Shown one piece after another: positions 18,901 to 27,162 of a DNA stretch of 64,000 nt. The translations under genes and the position numbers were made by a program. This DNA comes from Gallaecimonas xiamenensis 3-C-1 (GTDB lineage Bacteria > Pseudomonadota > Gammaproteobacteria > Enterobacterales > Gallaecimonadaceae). How positions within the stretch are numbered: the stretch's first letter is position 1; the number at the start of each line of letters is the position of its first letter. The notes beneath the pieces were generated by a model. That model was given only the letters and a program-made list of their open reading frames with translations, was not told the DNA's origin and did not search any database. The stretch lies in assembly GCF_000299915.1 (NCBI RefSeq), contig NZ_AMRI01000009.1, positions 62,001 through 126,000 on the forward strand, given 5' to 3'.

Positions 18901-19616
18901 TCTTGTTCTGCTCCGATGCCTGAACTGAACCGGGTAAAGTCCAGCACACACAGGCCCCAGTTGTCGCTCCACTCCCAGGTGCTGGGGTCATTCCAGCGGT
19001 GGCTACCAGTGCCACCAACAGTGCTGTCCAGGCGCGGATCGTAAACCGGTTTACCGCGCAACAATGCCTTGATGTTTGGCACCCCGTTGGGGAAGACCTC
19101 GGTGTCATGTTCCAGGCGCACGTAAAAGTAGGTAATTTCTCGCCCGACATGCTCTGCCGTCCAGTCGCTGCACTCGGCAACCAGGTCTGGGTCGGCAGTG
19201 GTTTGATCACCCAGGTGCACCTTAATCCTGGCCTTGCCTGCATATTCGCTGGCCATGCCAGTGCTACTACTCCACGCCACCTTGTCATCGAAGTACACCG
19301 ACTCAACAGCGTCGCAGCGATGGGTGGCCAGCGGCACCACCAGGTGCAGGTACTTGTTATCAGCGCCCGACTCGCTGGCAAAGACCATTGGCCCCGACAC
19401 CATGGCCCGCCCGTACACATAGCGGCGCGGCTCGTTTGGGCTGCGGATCATTTGCTGCTGGCTGTTTGCAGCATTGGAATAGCTCATCCCCGATACGTCA
19501 GGGGTGGCGGCATAGGTGAGCGCTGCGGCGCCAATGCCAATGGCGATGGCAGCAGCGGTGGTTACAACACCTGCTGCCGCATAATAGGCGGCAACGCCAA
19601 CAACTACTGGCGGCAT
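15954..19616 (-). CDS. tail tip / host specificity protein, lambda gpJ type
   Basis: The 1,220-residue product starts with an Ala-rich hydrophobic N-terminus. It then carries gpJ marks (YVYGRAMVSGPMVF, DEIDLDTFAAAANDSDQPV, WTAQRLAKLYLLQKRSGLQ), fibronectin type III-like modules (about 500-690), a long Gln-rich coiled-coil region (about 705-880) and a C-terminal beta-rich tail. GpJ forms the central tail tip that contacts the receptor. The start at 19616 is preferred because GGAG lies at the right distance; it overlaps the preceding gene by 13 bp. Confidence 0.88.
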   Translation of the reverse strand: MPPVVVGVAAYYAAAGVVTTAAAIAIGIGAAALTYAATPDVSGMSYSNAANSQQQMIRSPNEPRRYVYGRAMVSGPMVFASESGADNKYLHLVVPLATHRCDAVESVYFDDKVAWSSSTGMASEYAGKARIKVHLGDQTTADPDLVAECSDWTAEHVGREITYFYVRLEHDTEVFPNGVPNIKALLRGKPVYDPRLDSTVGGTGSHRWNDPSTWEWSDNWGLCVLDFTRFSSGIGAEQDEIDLDTFAAAANDSDQPVYTDAENVERRFTCNGTWQADQTPSTILEQMLTAGLGTHVYVYGQYRLYAGVYQGPPVVTLTEDDAAGQITVRPYTPRSELCNAVRGTFVDPDQAYQPTDFPPVESAELQADDNGEYIDDDLDLPFTQSVWTAQRLAKLYLLQKRSGLQITFPIKMIGLSVSVGRIVNINLPRLNLAGVFRVDDWTFEMGKPVQLVLTYHSAELFENADTGGTPLVPASPVNYPDGSVVPTPSNVTFTAFEPDASLLGQLSWDAPGGSNAYRYRVEVSSGELLAYQANPSGSVLPLPRLDAGNYTVRIWAINLFGNRSNTPAEIALAVDTAPPVIGIDAVASLFELAIYPRTAVATATSTVFTVLGGTNNDRGAATELGTGKSVVWTGRRADTPYYVWARSVNDYGISAWYGPVELRTSANTDALTEALEGKLSQAALDANLQQTLDHLASTADQIDQTLEQYDQQISDAVSTAQGAADAVELQQQTLTALGETQEQQQGLLVELQRADLSSAERISLLQVLLDNAQAQMVEQERVSAEGVQRMVKLSAQSDKAASTLTEVQEVTDTQAQTLLQLKTTQEGQTAQLTQISETTTDLVQQQAQLTLDVEGQQGSINALQGLFVDVDGNLVARGGWVSDSNGLLNGVLGFNDGQVSQLDILANVFRLIVKRANGTTFEGLKVNLANAADPVLEFAGRILAGTKIESPVVNGGTVTGGLLRGGRLEMVGSSHMTVMAATPFGPDNLLEWYGPRTGSVDGAGNPVLTALTKARAVSYRDNAGDEGVGGTITVDQIIGNVTNIQRVAAPPTGYWYRETISHASAVSWRKALTLKMPAVAHDRYVSLMNLQMGINNSNTTLGTSFGGQVQARLKSGTVLKTWYIALDGTAAGGDGMQAGHLVEIVSGALTRQIRDLFLPAGQGEVQFWITIDVPAGSGVTSYDLVASVGWPGVTNSLRAYGPFVDITSILAGSQSGVTLT

Positions 19617-20002
19617 GGCAATCTCCATCCTTTCAGCGCTGCTCCGAGCTTCACGGTTACCAGGCCATAATTGCCTGGTGCCCACACCAGATCGCCGCCA
19701 ACGATGCCCAGGGCCGGGCCGGCAAACTGCGACACCAAAGCCAGGTCGCCCCGGCGCAACTGGAGCCGCCCTACCGGCTCGCCAAGGGCAGCCGTTACGG
19801 CAGCTTCCACATCATCAAACCCGGCTTTTTTCAGCGCCCGCGTCGCGCCGATACGGGTGCTGTAGCGGCCCCGAAACTCGGCGGCAAAGTCAGTGCCGGT
19901 TTGTGCCTCTACCCAGTCGGCAGCCAGCATGCAGCAATCCAACTTGCCCCAGGTAAACGGGATGTGGCGGCGCGGCTCGATAAACTCAGCTAGGGACCGC
20001 AT
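19604..20002 (-). CDS. DUF6950-like phage tail assembly protein
   Basis: A 132-residue protein whose N-terminus (HIPFTWGKLDCCMLAADWV) contains the W-x(3)-DCC signature of DUF6950. These are NlpC/P60-like small proteins found in tail modules just before gpJ. The position equals that of lambda gpK, which contains a peptidoglycan-cleaving NlpC domain. The candidate nucleophile is one of the two Cys in DCC, but no clear catalytic His pair can be assigned, so activity is uncertain. Start and stop overlap the neighbours (TGATG with the preceding gene). Confidence 0.7.
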   Translation of the reverse strand: MRSLAEFIEPRRHIPFTWGKLDCCMLAADWVEAQTGTDFAAEFRGRYSTRIGATRALKKAGFDDVEAAVTAALGEPVGRLQLRRGDLALVSQFAGPALGIVGGDLVWAPGNYGLVTVKLGAALKGWRLPCRQ

Positions 20003-20622
20003 CAGTTCTGCTTCCTCGGGTTACCACTGCGGCCACCGCCCCCGCCACTGGCTGCAATGGGTTTGCCTGGTACGCCCCAATAGATAGGCTTTTCAGCCAT
20101 CTGGCTCACGTATTCAAAGAAGCGGTCGCCAGGGTAGCGGGCCTGCTGGTCGGCATCGGTATAGCGGCCATTTTTGGCACGTTTCCAGTCGGTGCTACGG
20201 CTGTTGATATCCAGGCCGATGGTGCTGGGATTACCCAGGTTAATGGGCATTACATCCATGCGGCCACGAAACAGCAGCTGCGTCGCCACAACCTGGGCGA
20301 ACGAGTCCATGGCGCCGATGTATAAGCGCCCGTCGCGGCCCTGGTATTTTTCGGTGAGCGCGGTTTGCGCCAGTTCCTGGGGCACACCGGAGAGCGTCAA
20401 GCGCAGGGTGTAGGGCTTAACGGCATTGGATTGCTTCACTTGGCTCACTTGCCCAAGCACACCAATGCCTTTGTAAACGGCTCCTTCAAAAGTCACGTCA
20501 CCCACGCCGGAGTGCACCGCCACGATGCCGGAAACAAAATCGAGCCGGGCCATCAAGATGGCGCTGATGTACTTGCGGCGCAGCATTTCCTGCATTTCGG
20601 CTGACAGCCAATCGGTGATCAT
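20002..20622 (-). CDS. tail tip/hub protein, DUF2163-like
   Basis: A 206-residue protein with features of the DUF2163-type phage proteins that precede NlpC/gpJ: ARLDFVSGIVAVHSGVGDVTFEGAVYKGIG at the N-terminal half and PGDRFFEYVSQM with a Gly-rich Ser/Asn/Arg tail at the end. Position and length fit a minor tail protein (lambda gpL region). Start and stop overlap both flanking genes by 1-4 bases, showing tight translational coupling. Confidence 0.65.
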   Translation of the reverse strand: MITDWLSAEMQEMLRRKYISAILMARLDFVSGIVAVHSGVGDVTFEGAVYKGIGVLGQVSQVKQSNAVKPYTLRLTLSGVPQELAQTALTEKYQGRDGRLYIGAMDSFAQVVATQLLFRGRMDVMPINLGNPSTIGLDINSRSTDWKRAKNGRYTDADQQARYPGDRFFEYVSQMAEKPIYWGVPGKPIAASGGGGGRSGNPRKQN

Positions 20623-21227
20623 CCGTAGATGTCCTCCCTAAATTTCAGCGTGAATGAGCTAAGCACCAGGCGGCGACCAGAGCGGCGCGGCGCCTGGTTG
20701 TCGTCGGCCAGCATCATCAGCGCTTTGGGTTTGGTAGTAACAATGGTGGCGCCATCGGTGGCGGCGTTGCGGATTGAGGATTCAAACACCAGGGTGGTGC
20801 GCCCGGAGGCATCAGCTGTGGCGTCCTCGGTCATCCGAAACAGTTGGCTGCCCAGCTGGAAATAATCACCGGCCACCAAGAACAGCTGGCTAGCTGCGCA
20901 GCCACGAATGGCCAGGCTCTTACCGGTTTGTGGGCCGCCATCAACCACAGGCGTACCACCGGCCAGCCCATTGGGCATGGCAAAGGCGTGGTCCCATAGC
21001 CACAACCTGTTGGCCATGCCCGCGAGCTTCAGCAGCAACACATCCAGTTCGGTGGCTCGGGCTTTGTTGAGGTTGTCAAAAGCGAGGCTGGCCTCCCAAT
21101 AGGCGCCGGGGTATTCCAGGGTTTGTATGCCGCCGTTAAAGGGGCTTTCAAACACCGCTGAACGGGTCTTTAAACGCCAGTCGCAGCTGGTTGGGTAAAT
21201 CCCATCGGGGAAGGTAAAAACGCTCAT
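20619..21227 (-). CDS. minor tail protein
   Basis: A 202-residue protein beginning MSVFTFPDGIYPTSCDWRL, followed by a region rich in short beta-like segments (GAYWEASLAFDNLNKARATE). It lies between the tape measure and the DUF2163-like gene, the place of lambda gpM. Similar proteins occur in D3112/B3-type phages. No enzymatic motif is visible. ATGA overlaps join it to both neighbours. Confidence 0.65.
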   Translation of the reverse strand: MSVFTFPDGIYPTSCDWRLKTRSAVFESPFNGGIQTLEYPGAYWEASLAFDNLNKARATELDVLLLKLAGMANRLWLWDHAFAMPNGLAGGTPVVDGGPQTGKSLAIRGCAASQLFLVAGDYFQLGSQLFRMTEDATADASGRTTLVFESSIRNAATDGATIVTTKPKALMMLADDNQAPRRSGRRLVLSSFTLKFREDIYG

Positions 21228-24200
21228 CCGTTAATGGCCCTATACATATCGCCGCGTTGGTTGTAGCTGTCGACAACCGCAGCGGTGGTTACGTTGGCGA
21301 TCTCCGGCAGCATCCGGCGGACCTGGTCCTGCACCGAGGTGCTGTTATCCCCGCCGCCCAGATGAAAGTTGTTCTCTTGGCGGATGGTGGTACTGCTGGA
21401 GTTACTGGTGCTGGAATTGTTGATGGATTGCATCAGCCGGGCATGCTGGGCGCGGGTGTAGACGGTCTCGCCGCCGTCCAGCAGATAGGTGCCTTCGCGG
21501 GGTACGGTACCGCCCGAATGGAAGATACCGGCAACACTAAGCCCCTCAGCAAAAGCGGTGGTGCTGGCGATGCCGGCAGTGGCTGGCACGGCGTTGCCAC
21601 CAAAGCTTGCCAGGGAGGTCATTGCTGCTGCCGTTGCCCAACTGGTGGCCAGCGTTGCCGCCGCAGCGGTACCGGTTGCTACCTGTGCGGCTGTTGCTGC
21701 CTCAGATGCCGTTTGTGTCAGGTAGATGGAGGCAACTTTTTTGATGCCTATCTCTACCAGTGTGGAGATCAACTGCGAGCCAACCGAGTTGATCACGTTC
21801 TTTGCAGCATCCCCCATGCTATTGCTGTAGATCACACCTTCGCCAACAGCCTGGCCGATACCGGACGCGAAGCGGTCAAAACTTTGCGACCACATCAGGT
21901 CGTAATCGCTGGCGGTCTGACGGTTGATATCCGTCATTGCCTGACTGTGGCGGCGCTGCTCTGCTTCGATTAGTGCATTGATTTGCTGGCGCTTGGAAAC
22001 GTCGCTGGCAGGTGTGTTGTCCAGCTCGTTATTGAGCAGCGACAGGTTCTCACTGTTGTTCTGTTTTTCAGCGTAAGCGGGGTCGAGCTGGCGGCGCAGC
22101 GACTCATAAGCACCGCCCTGCTGTTGCAAAGCAGCCAGCAAGCGCTGGCGCTCTTTCAGCGGCACGTTGGCTTGTTCGAAGTAGGTCTTAAGCAGCTTCT
22201 CGTTCTCGGCCATCTGCTTTTGCGACTGGTTGTACGGGTCCAGCTTATTCAGCAGTTGGTCGATGTTGCGCTGGTATTCCTTCTGCGCGTCGGAGGCGGC
22301 TTTCGTGGCTGCTTTGTCGGCGTCCTTTTGGTCCAGCAATTTGGCCTGGGTGAGCAACTGTTTTTGCAGGGCTGGGTCTAAGTTCTTAAGCTCGCCCTTC
22401 TCCATCTCGTAACGCAGCTTGGCCACATTACTGACATCACCATAAAGCGCCACTTGCTGCTGTAGTTTGGTGATAAGCGCCTGGGCTTTGGTTGCGGCTT
22501 CTGTTGAGTATTGCGGCCCATTGTCTACACCATTCCATTCCAGGGCATTGATGCCCTCATTAAAGACGTTGTTCAGCGCGGCCTGGATCTCTCGGACCTT
22601 AGTCAAGGCCTCGTCTCGTTTTTCCTCTAGTGTTGCTATTTGCCTGTCAATAGCATTGAGCTGGCCCATCTGGGCACTCTCGCCACGAGGGCCAAAGCTC
22701 GGTTGAGATGCGACTGAAGCCTGTTTCTTACGCAGCTCAACAATGGCGGCATTTGCTGCTGCCACCTTGGCCAGATAGCCTTCCATCTCTGATTGAGCCG
22801 GACGCGTGGCGGTGCCGATATCAACGGAACCAAGGCCGCTTATAGAGCTTTTCAACTGGCGAACCCGATCGTCTACCAGGTCAACACTGACAGCGGCGGT
22901 TTGGGCGCTACTGTCGAACGTGGCCCAGGCCGCAACGGCGCCTAAAATGAGCCCCGGCCAACCGCCCACCAACGCCAGAGCGCGGGTGCCCAGGGTGCGT
23001 GCTGTAGTCATGGCCGCCGTGGCCACATTGGCTCGTGCAGTGGCAGCGGCTAAGTTGGCGCGGGCAGCAGCCAAGCGCTCTTCTGCCCCGGCGCGGGCAA
23101 GCCCCGCTGCCGAAGCGGCGGCATAACCTTCTGCCAAGGTCATTTCGGCTTTGGCTTCGGCCAGGTCAGCAACCGCAGCGGCGCGGCTTGCCACGGCCTT
23201 TTCTACAAGCCTGACTGTTGCAGCACCTGCCGCAACGGCACCCCGCGCCAATGCAACAGCCAACACCGTCTCGATGATGTTGGACGCCTCTTCGGCGTTA
23301 TCACTGACATACAGCAGCGCATCGGCAATGGTATGCAGCACCGGCTTTAGCGTGTCGTTGATAGGGGTTTCAAATGCTACGGCGGCCTGGGTGTAGGCGT
23401 TGCTGATATCGCGGTACAAGGCGTTGATGTTGTTGCCGGTGGCAGCGGCGGCGCCGTCGAACGTCCCCAGAGCCTTGATTAAGGTGTCGCGGAAAAACTC
23501 GCTGGTCACTTGCCCGGCCAGCATCAGCTTACGAAAGCCCCCCGCAGGCAAGCCCGCCGCTTTGTCGAGCTGGTTGAGCAGCCCCGGCAAGGGTTCAACG
23601 ACCTGGTTCAGATCTTCTGCACGGACAATCGGGCTGGCGAGAGCCTGGCTCAAACCGTACATGGCTTGGCCCACCTGCTCGGTGCTGGCGCCCAGCGCCG
23701 ACTGGGCATTGCTGATGCCTTCGGTCAGGGAGCGGGCTTGGGATTGGGTAACCAGCCCTGCTTGCTGCAAGGTCAGCAGGCGGGCATAACTGTCGGCCAG
23801 CGGGGTCAGCTCTTTGTGTTGCTCCCGGCTCAGCTCGATAAGGTATTGCTGGTTGTCGGCATAGGCCGCCGCGCTGCCGCTCAGGCTCTCCAGGCGGGTG
23901 CGAATGTCTTGAAAGGCCGCCACCTCGCCAACGATATCGCTGATGCCCCGCGCCCCCTCGAAGGCGGCCCAAAGCCCGGCAGCAACACGGGTGAGCTTGC
24001 CAAGTTCACTGCCTGCGGTCTCTGCCCGGTCATCTAAATTCCCTATGCCGGTGGCCGCATTGCGGGCGCCACTGGCGGTTTTATCCAGCCCTGTGCCCAG
24101 CGCGGTAGCACGGGCGTTAGTCTTCTGTGCGGTGGCGCCAAGGGCTTCGACGACCTGATCGGCATTGTTCACCGTGGCTACCAGTTGGCGGCCATCAGCG

Positions 24201-24232
24201 GTGAGTTTCAGCGATAGGGTCAGGTCTTTCAT
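21224..24232 (-). CDS. tail tape measure protein
   Basis: The 1,002-residue product sets tail length. The N-terminal part (1-320) contains the conserved tape-measure domain (DIRTRLESLSGSAAAY, LSREQHKELTPLADSYARL, VRAEDLNQVVEPLPGLLNQL). The middle is Ala-rich helical and hydrophobic (about 310-440). Long coiled-coil segments (about 500-790) are followed by another hydrophobic Ala-rich stretch and a C-terminus carrying GGTVPREGTYLLDGGETVYTR-like residues typical of lambda gpH relatives. It directly follows the frameshifted G/GT pair with a 4-bp overlap. Confidence 0.92.
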   Translation of the reverse strand: MKDLTLSLKLTADGRQLVATVNNADQVVEALGATAQKTNARATALGTGLDKTASGARNAATGIGNLDDRAETAGSELGKLTRVAAGLWAAFEGARGISDIVGEVAAFQDIRTRLESLSGSAAAYADNQQYLIELSREQHKELTPLADSYARLLTLQQAGLVTQSQARSLTEGISNAQSALGASTEQVGQAMYGLSQALASPIVRAEDLNQVVEPLPGLLNQLDKAAGLPAGGFRKLMLAGQVTSEFFRDTLIKALGTFDGAAAATGNNINALYRDISNAYTQAAVAFETPINDTLKPVLHTIADALLYVSDNAEEASNIIETVLAVALARGAVAAGAATVRLVEKAVASRAAAVADLAEAKAEMTLAEGYAAASAAGLARAGAEERLAAARANLAAATARANVATAAMTTARTLGTRALALVGGWPGLILGAVAAWATFDSSAQTAAVSVDLVDDRVRQLKSSISGLGSVDIGTATRPAQSEMEGYLAKVAAANAAIVELRKKQASVASQPSFGPRGESAQMGQLNAIDRQIATLEEKRDEALTKVREIQAALNNVFNEGINALEWNGVDNGPQYSTEAATKAQALITKLQQQVALYGDVSNVAKLRYEMEKGELKNLDPALQKQLLTQAKLLDQKDADKAATKAASDAQKEYQRNIDQLLNKLDPYNQSQKQMAENEKLLKTYFEQANVPLKERQRLLAALQQQGGAYESLRRQLDPAYAEKQNNSENLSLLNNELDNTPASDVSKRQQINALIEAEQRRHSQAMTDINRQTASDYDLMWSQSFDRFASGIGQAVGEGVIYSNSMGDAAKNVINSVGSQLISTLVEIGIKKVASIYLTQTASEAATAAQVATGTAAAATLATSWATAAAMTSLASFGGNAVPATAGIASTTAFAEGLSVAGIFHSGGTVPREGTYLLDGGETVYTRAQHARLMQSINNSSTSNSSSTTIRQENNFHLGGGDNSTSVQDQVRRMLPEIANVTTAAVVDSYNQRGDMYRAING

Positions 24233-24911
24233 TTTTGGGTCAACCGCTCGTTAAAGTGGGTGGCGACGGTGGCGGCAATGAGCCGCACCTTGGCGTAATC
24301 AGTGGGGGTAAAGGCCTTGCTGCGCATGCGGGCGTCGCACTCGACGGCAGGCACGTCCAGGCCCTCGCAGTACGGGCCTATGGGGCTGGGTGTCCAGCGC
24401 AGCAGGTCCTTTATCTCAAACCACCAGTTGAGCGCGTCCCTGTGCTCGTCCCAGACCTCAATGTCAGGGCTTTCCTCCGCTTCGAGGGGCACACCAAAGG
24501 CGGCGGCCTCTCGCTCCAATTCCAACTGCTCTTTGCGCGACAGCTGCGGCGCCTGGTTCAGGGCCGCTTCTATCGCGTCTACGAGTTTTTTCGGGCCGCC
24601 TCGCCGTTAATGGCACCGTTGTAAGCACGCAGCACCGCACGCACAAAGGCGGGGTCATCAGCCAGAGCGGCCATGTTCTCGGCGTTAAACGCCAACTCTT
24701 TGCCGCTCTCGTCTTTGATGCCGGAGAAGCCTTTCACCAGGCCAGTCACAACAGCCGCATCACCGCCTTGCACCAGGCTCCTGTACTGCTCTTCCTTGAC
24801 CAGCTCCAAGTCGAGGGCGAAGGCCGCCTCAGCAACCTCGCCGTTGTCGGCAGCAATGCGGGCTACCGCAGGCCAGTTTTTTACGATGCGAGTTTTAACA
24901 AAGGTGAACAT
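24229..24911 (-). CDS. tail assembly chaperone GT (made by -1 frameshift)
   Basis: The upstream G frame (from 24911) and the downstream T frame (ending 24229) are joined by a -1 shift at the heptamer A AAA AAC (24585-24591). After the shift the product continues LVDAIEAALNQAPQLSRKEQ and runs through WDEHRDALNWWFEIKDLL to THFNERLTQK. The T part has no ATG of its own near its beginning, only a TTG. Lambda and most siphophages make G and GT in this way; GT recruits tube subunits onto the tape measure. Confidence 0.85.
24579..24911 (-). CDS. tail assembly chaperone G
   Basis: A 110-residue protein that ends with TAG one codon after the slippery heptamer. It begins MFTFVKTRIVKNWPAVARIA and is acidic and helical, consistent with the G-type chaperone that coats the tape measure. 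AAGGAG precedes the ATG at 24911; a TTG one codon earlier is less likely. It sits between the tail tube and tape measure genes, exactly as in lambda. Confidence 0.82.
   Translation of the reverse strand: MFTFVKTRIVKNWPAVARIAADNGEVAEAAFALDLELVKEEQYRSLVQGGDAAVVTGLVKGFSGIKDESGKELAFNAENMAALADDPAFVRAVLRAYNGAINGEAARKNS
24585..24591 (-). other. programmed -1 ribosomal frameshift site A AAA AAC
   Basis: In the G reading frame the codons are CGA AAA AAC TCG TAG, so the canonical X XXY YYZ heptamer sits two codons before the stop. Shifting back by one opens a frame that leads straight into the T sequence without a stop. Confidence 0.88.
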
Positions 24912-24920
24912 CAATGCTCC

Positions 24921-25832
24921 TTAAGCGTTGGTCAGTGTGTCGACGTTGCTGATGGGGATCAGCGGGAGTTCATAGGTCAGCGTGCCGTCTTGGTCGCCAT
25001 AAGTGGGGCGGCCCAGTTGCACGCGGCTAGACGCCCAGCTCACCTGGTTACCGGCCACGCCGTGGGTAAACTCAAAGGCCATTTCGGTGCCGTCTTTGGC
25101 GGCGGTGAAGGGGTCAAACTCACCCAGGCTTGCCGCTTCCAAGACGATTTTGCCGGTGGGTGCAAAGTCGGTGATTTGCACCTCTTCAAAGCCGACGTAC
25201 TCGGCATGGTTGACGGTGTTGGCTTGGTCGTAGTCCAGGCTGATGAGCTTGACGGCCTGGCCACCCAAGGTGCACGCCGAATACTCCACCCCGACTTTGA
25301 GCGGCTTCTGCCAGCCCGCAAAATCGGCGGCAGGCATCGCCGCCACCGTGGGTTTTACAAACAAGCCGGTGAAGGTAAAGGTCAAGGTCGGGAACTGCTT
25401 GGCGGTGGCATTGAGTTTAAAAGTGCCACGGGCACCCAGCAGTGCATGCAGCACGCCGTCGTAATGGAAATACAGGGTTAGGCTGGCTTCACTGGTGTCA
25501 TCAATGGCATGGGCCACGCTGGTATCAGCTGTGATGTTTTGGCCGCGCAGGCAGGCCTGCAACAACGGGGCGTACTTGGTGGCGGTACCGGCAGCACCAG
25601 AACCGGCCCAGTCCACCTCAACTTCTACGGTGCCATAAATCTCGGTGGCCACTTCCGGGCTGTTACCCAAGGTGCCGTCGTCGTAGTCCAGTGAAGTGTT
25701 GTCACCGGCCATGGGGGTGATGGTGACATTGCGCCCCAACAGTGCGGTGGCGGTTTCACCTGCGTCGATAGCGTCGACGCCATAGGCGGTTTCGGCGGCA
25801 AACAGCAGCACCTTTTTTCGTGTCTTACGCAT
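24921..25832 (-). CDS. major tail tube protein
   Basis: The 303-residue product (MRKTRKKVLLFAAETAYGVDA...) has the phage tail tube pattern: an N-terminal ATA/ETAYG segment, GNSPEVATEIYGTVEVEVDW and a beta-rich body with FPTLTFTFTGLF. It would polymerise into the non-contractile tail tube. The start at 25832 was chosen over a 42-codon upstream extension because AGAGGA precedes it and the extension reads as non-coding. It overlaps the tail terminator gene by 8 bp and is followed by the G gene after 9 bp. Confidence 0.82.
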   Translation of the reverse strand: MRKTRKKVLLFAAETAYGVDAIDAGETATALLGRNVTITPMAGDNTSLDYDDGTLGNSPEVATEIYGTVEVEVDWAGSGAAGTATKYAPLLQACLRGQNITADTSVAHAIDDTSEASLTLYFHYDGVLHALLGARGTFKLNATAKQFPTLTFTFTGLFVKPTVAAMPAADFAGWQKPLKVGVEYSACTLGGQAVKLISLDYDQANTVNHAEYVGFEEVQITDFAPTGKIVLEAASLGEFDPFTAAKDGTEMAFEFTHGVAGNQVSWASSRVQLGRPTYGDQDGTLTYELPLIPISNVDTLTNA

Positions 25833-26232
25833 GGTGGGCGTCCTCTGTGTACTCAGCTGTGAATTTGTCCAGCCATGCAGCGATGCCGGGCCGGGAGGGT
25901 TGCAACTGGCCACCGGCCATTGCCATGGGCTCAAAATCGCTACTGGCTGACCAGCCAAAGAGCGCCTGGCGTATCAGCTGGCGCTCTTCGCTGATGTCGG
26001 GTTTGGCTTTATTGCGAGCCGGTACCACCAGCAATACGCCGATGGTCACGGTCACGTTCTGGCGCCAAAGGCCGGTGCCATCAACCACCTGGCCAGGCTG
26101 CTCGCTCAGCTCGATGACAAAGATTTTGGGCTTGGCCAAATTGCGGTCTTGATAATCCGCCAGGGCCAGCAAGCCCTCTACGTCGTCAAAACTGCTTTTG
26201 AGCCGGTCAATCACCCGTTGCGCCAGTGCCAT
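25825..26232 (-). CDS. tail terminator / head-tail joining protein (Mu gp37 position)
   Basis: A 135-residue protein starting MALAQRVIDRLKSSFDDVEG, with the alternating strand-helix pattern (KIFVIELSEQPGQVVDGTG, QNVTVTIGVLLVV) of tail terminator proteins of the gpU fold. It lies between the DUF1320 gene and the tail tube gene, where Mu gp37 or a terminator is expected. The start overlaps the previous stop as TGATG. The function is inferred mainly from position and size. Confidence 0.68.
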   Translation of the reverse strand: MALAQRVIDRLKSSFDDVEGLLALADYQDRNLAKPKIFVIELSEQPGQVVDGTGLWRQNVTVTIGVLLVVPARNKAKPDISEERQLIRQALFGWSASSDFEPMAMAGGQLQPSRPGIAAWLDKFTAEYTEDAHHA

Positions 26233-26648
26233 CAGAGAAACCCCTTGCTGTTGGCCCGGCCCCATACGCTGCCCGCGCTCTCGATGGTGCTGGTGTTGCT
26301 GCCCTCGGGTGTTTGCGCGTCGGGCAAGCCCAGCGTGACGGTGCCGTCACCAATGGAGCGCAGCATCTTCAGGGCATCGTCATGGCGCTTGGTCACCGCC
26401 TCGGTGGCGCGTTCGTCGTACAAGTAGTAACGGGCCAGATCGCAGGCCACACGGGTCAGAACCGCAGGAACGGTTGCCAGCGGTAGCGGATAGCGGGCAC
26501 CCAGGTAACCGTCGATAGTGGCGGCAGCGTCATCCAGGGCGTTATCGAGCACTGCCTGGTCAATGGCGCCGGTACCGGTGCGGTCGGTGAGGTCGACTAA
26601 CTCGACCTCACCAAACCGGGCCTGCATGTCTGCCAGGGCCGCGTACAT
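26232..26648 (-). CDS. DUF1320 head-tail connector (Mu gp36-like)
   Basis: The 138-residue product matches the DUF1320/gp36 family: MYAALADMQARFGEVELVDLTDR at the N-terminus, then DNALDDAAATIDGYLGARYPLPL and CDLARYYLYDERATEAVTKRH. In Mu this gene follows gp35 and encodes an adaptor at the head-tail interface. It overlaps the downstream tail terminator gene and starts 2 bp after the gp35-like gene ends. Confidence 0.88.
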   Translation of the reverse strand: MYAALADMQARFGEVELVDLTDRTGTGAIDQAVLDNALDDAAATIDGYLGARYPLPLATVPAVLTRVACDLARYYLYDERATEAVTKRHDDALKMLRSIGDGTVTLGLPDAQTPEGSNTSTIESAGSVWGRANSKGFL

Positions 26649-26650
26649 GG

Positions 26651-27097
26651 TTAGGCCTCGGCGCCGTCAGTAGCGGCCTGGACCTTCACCGCCTGGATGG
26701 CATCAACCAGGGCGTCTTTGCTCAGCTTGGAATAGCCTTCAACGTCCAGATCTTTGGCGATGGTTTTGAGGTCTTTTACAGTCATGTCGGCCAGCGCGAT
26801 CTGCTTACCGTCATGGTCAACGACGCCGGCGATAAAGCCGTCTTCGTTGCTGAACGTTACAGGGTCGACCACATCCGAAGCGTCCAAGGCCCCGCCCGGC
26901 GCTGCATTGGCAGACTGGGCCTCAGCCTTTTTGATAGACAGGCGCGGGTCGGCTTCGATGGCGGCCAGTTGCGCATCGGTAAGCGGTTGGTTGGCAAAGG
27001 CGTTATCGCCCTTTTTAAAGCCGAGGCCAGCACGGCGATAGCCATCGTGAGCGATGCTCGCAACCACCAGCGCGGTGTAGATAGTCGTTTTGGACAT
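26651..27097 (-). CDS. Mu gp35-like protein with C-terminal helix-extended-helix motif
   Basis: A 148-residue protein in the Mu gp35 (HI1506-related) position. The N-terminal segment (ARVGIAHDGYRRAGLGFKKG type sequence, here IAHDGYRRAGLGFKKGD) matches the FluMu N-terminal domain. The C-terminus (TVKDLKTIAKDLDVEGYSKLSKDALVDAI) resembles a SAP/Rho-N-type helix-extended-helix, a nucleic-acid-binding fold. It is likely a minor head or decoration protein; the role in Mu is not settled. Confidence 0.75.
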   Translation of the reverse strand: MSKTTIYTALVVASIAHDGYRRAGLGFKKGDNAFANQPLTDAQLAAIEADPRLSIKKAEAQSANAAPGGALDASDVVDPVTFSNEDGFIAGVVDHDGKQIALADMTVKDLKTIAKDLDVEGYSKLSKDALVDAIQAVKVQAATDGAEA

Positions 27098-27162
27098 AGC
27101 ATGGTTACTCCGTTGTTTGGTTCACAGGGCGCCAGGCGGCGCCCTGTGTGTTGCAGTGCGGC

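Noticed and set aside
24464-24658. Independent small gene between G and T
   Set aside because: It is the third frame over the frameshift region; the -1 shift explains the region fully.
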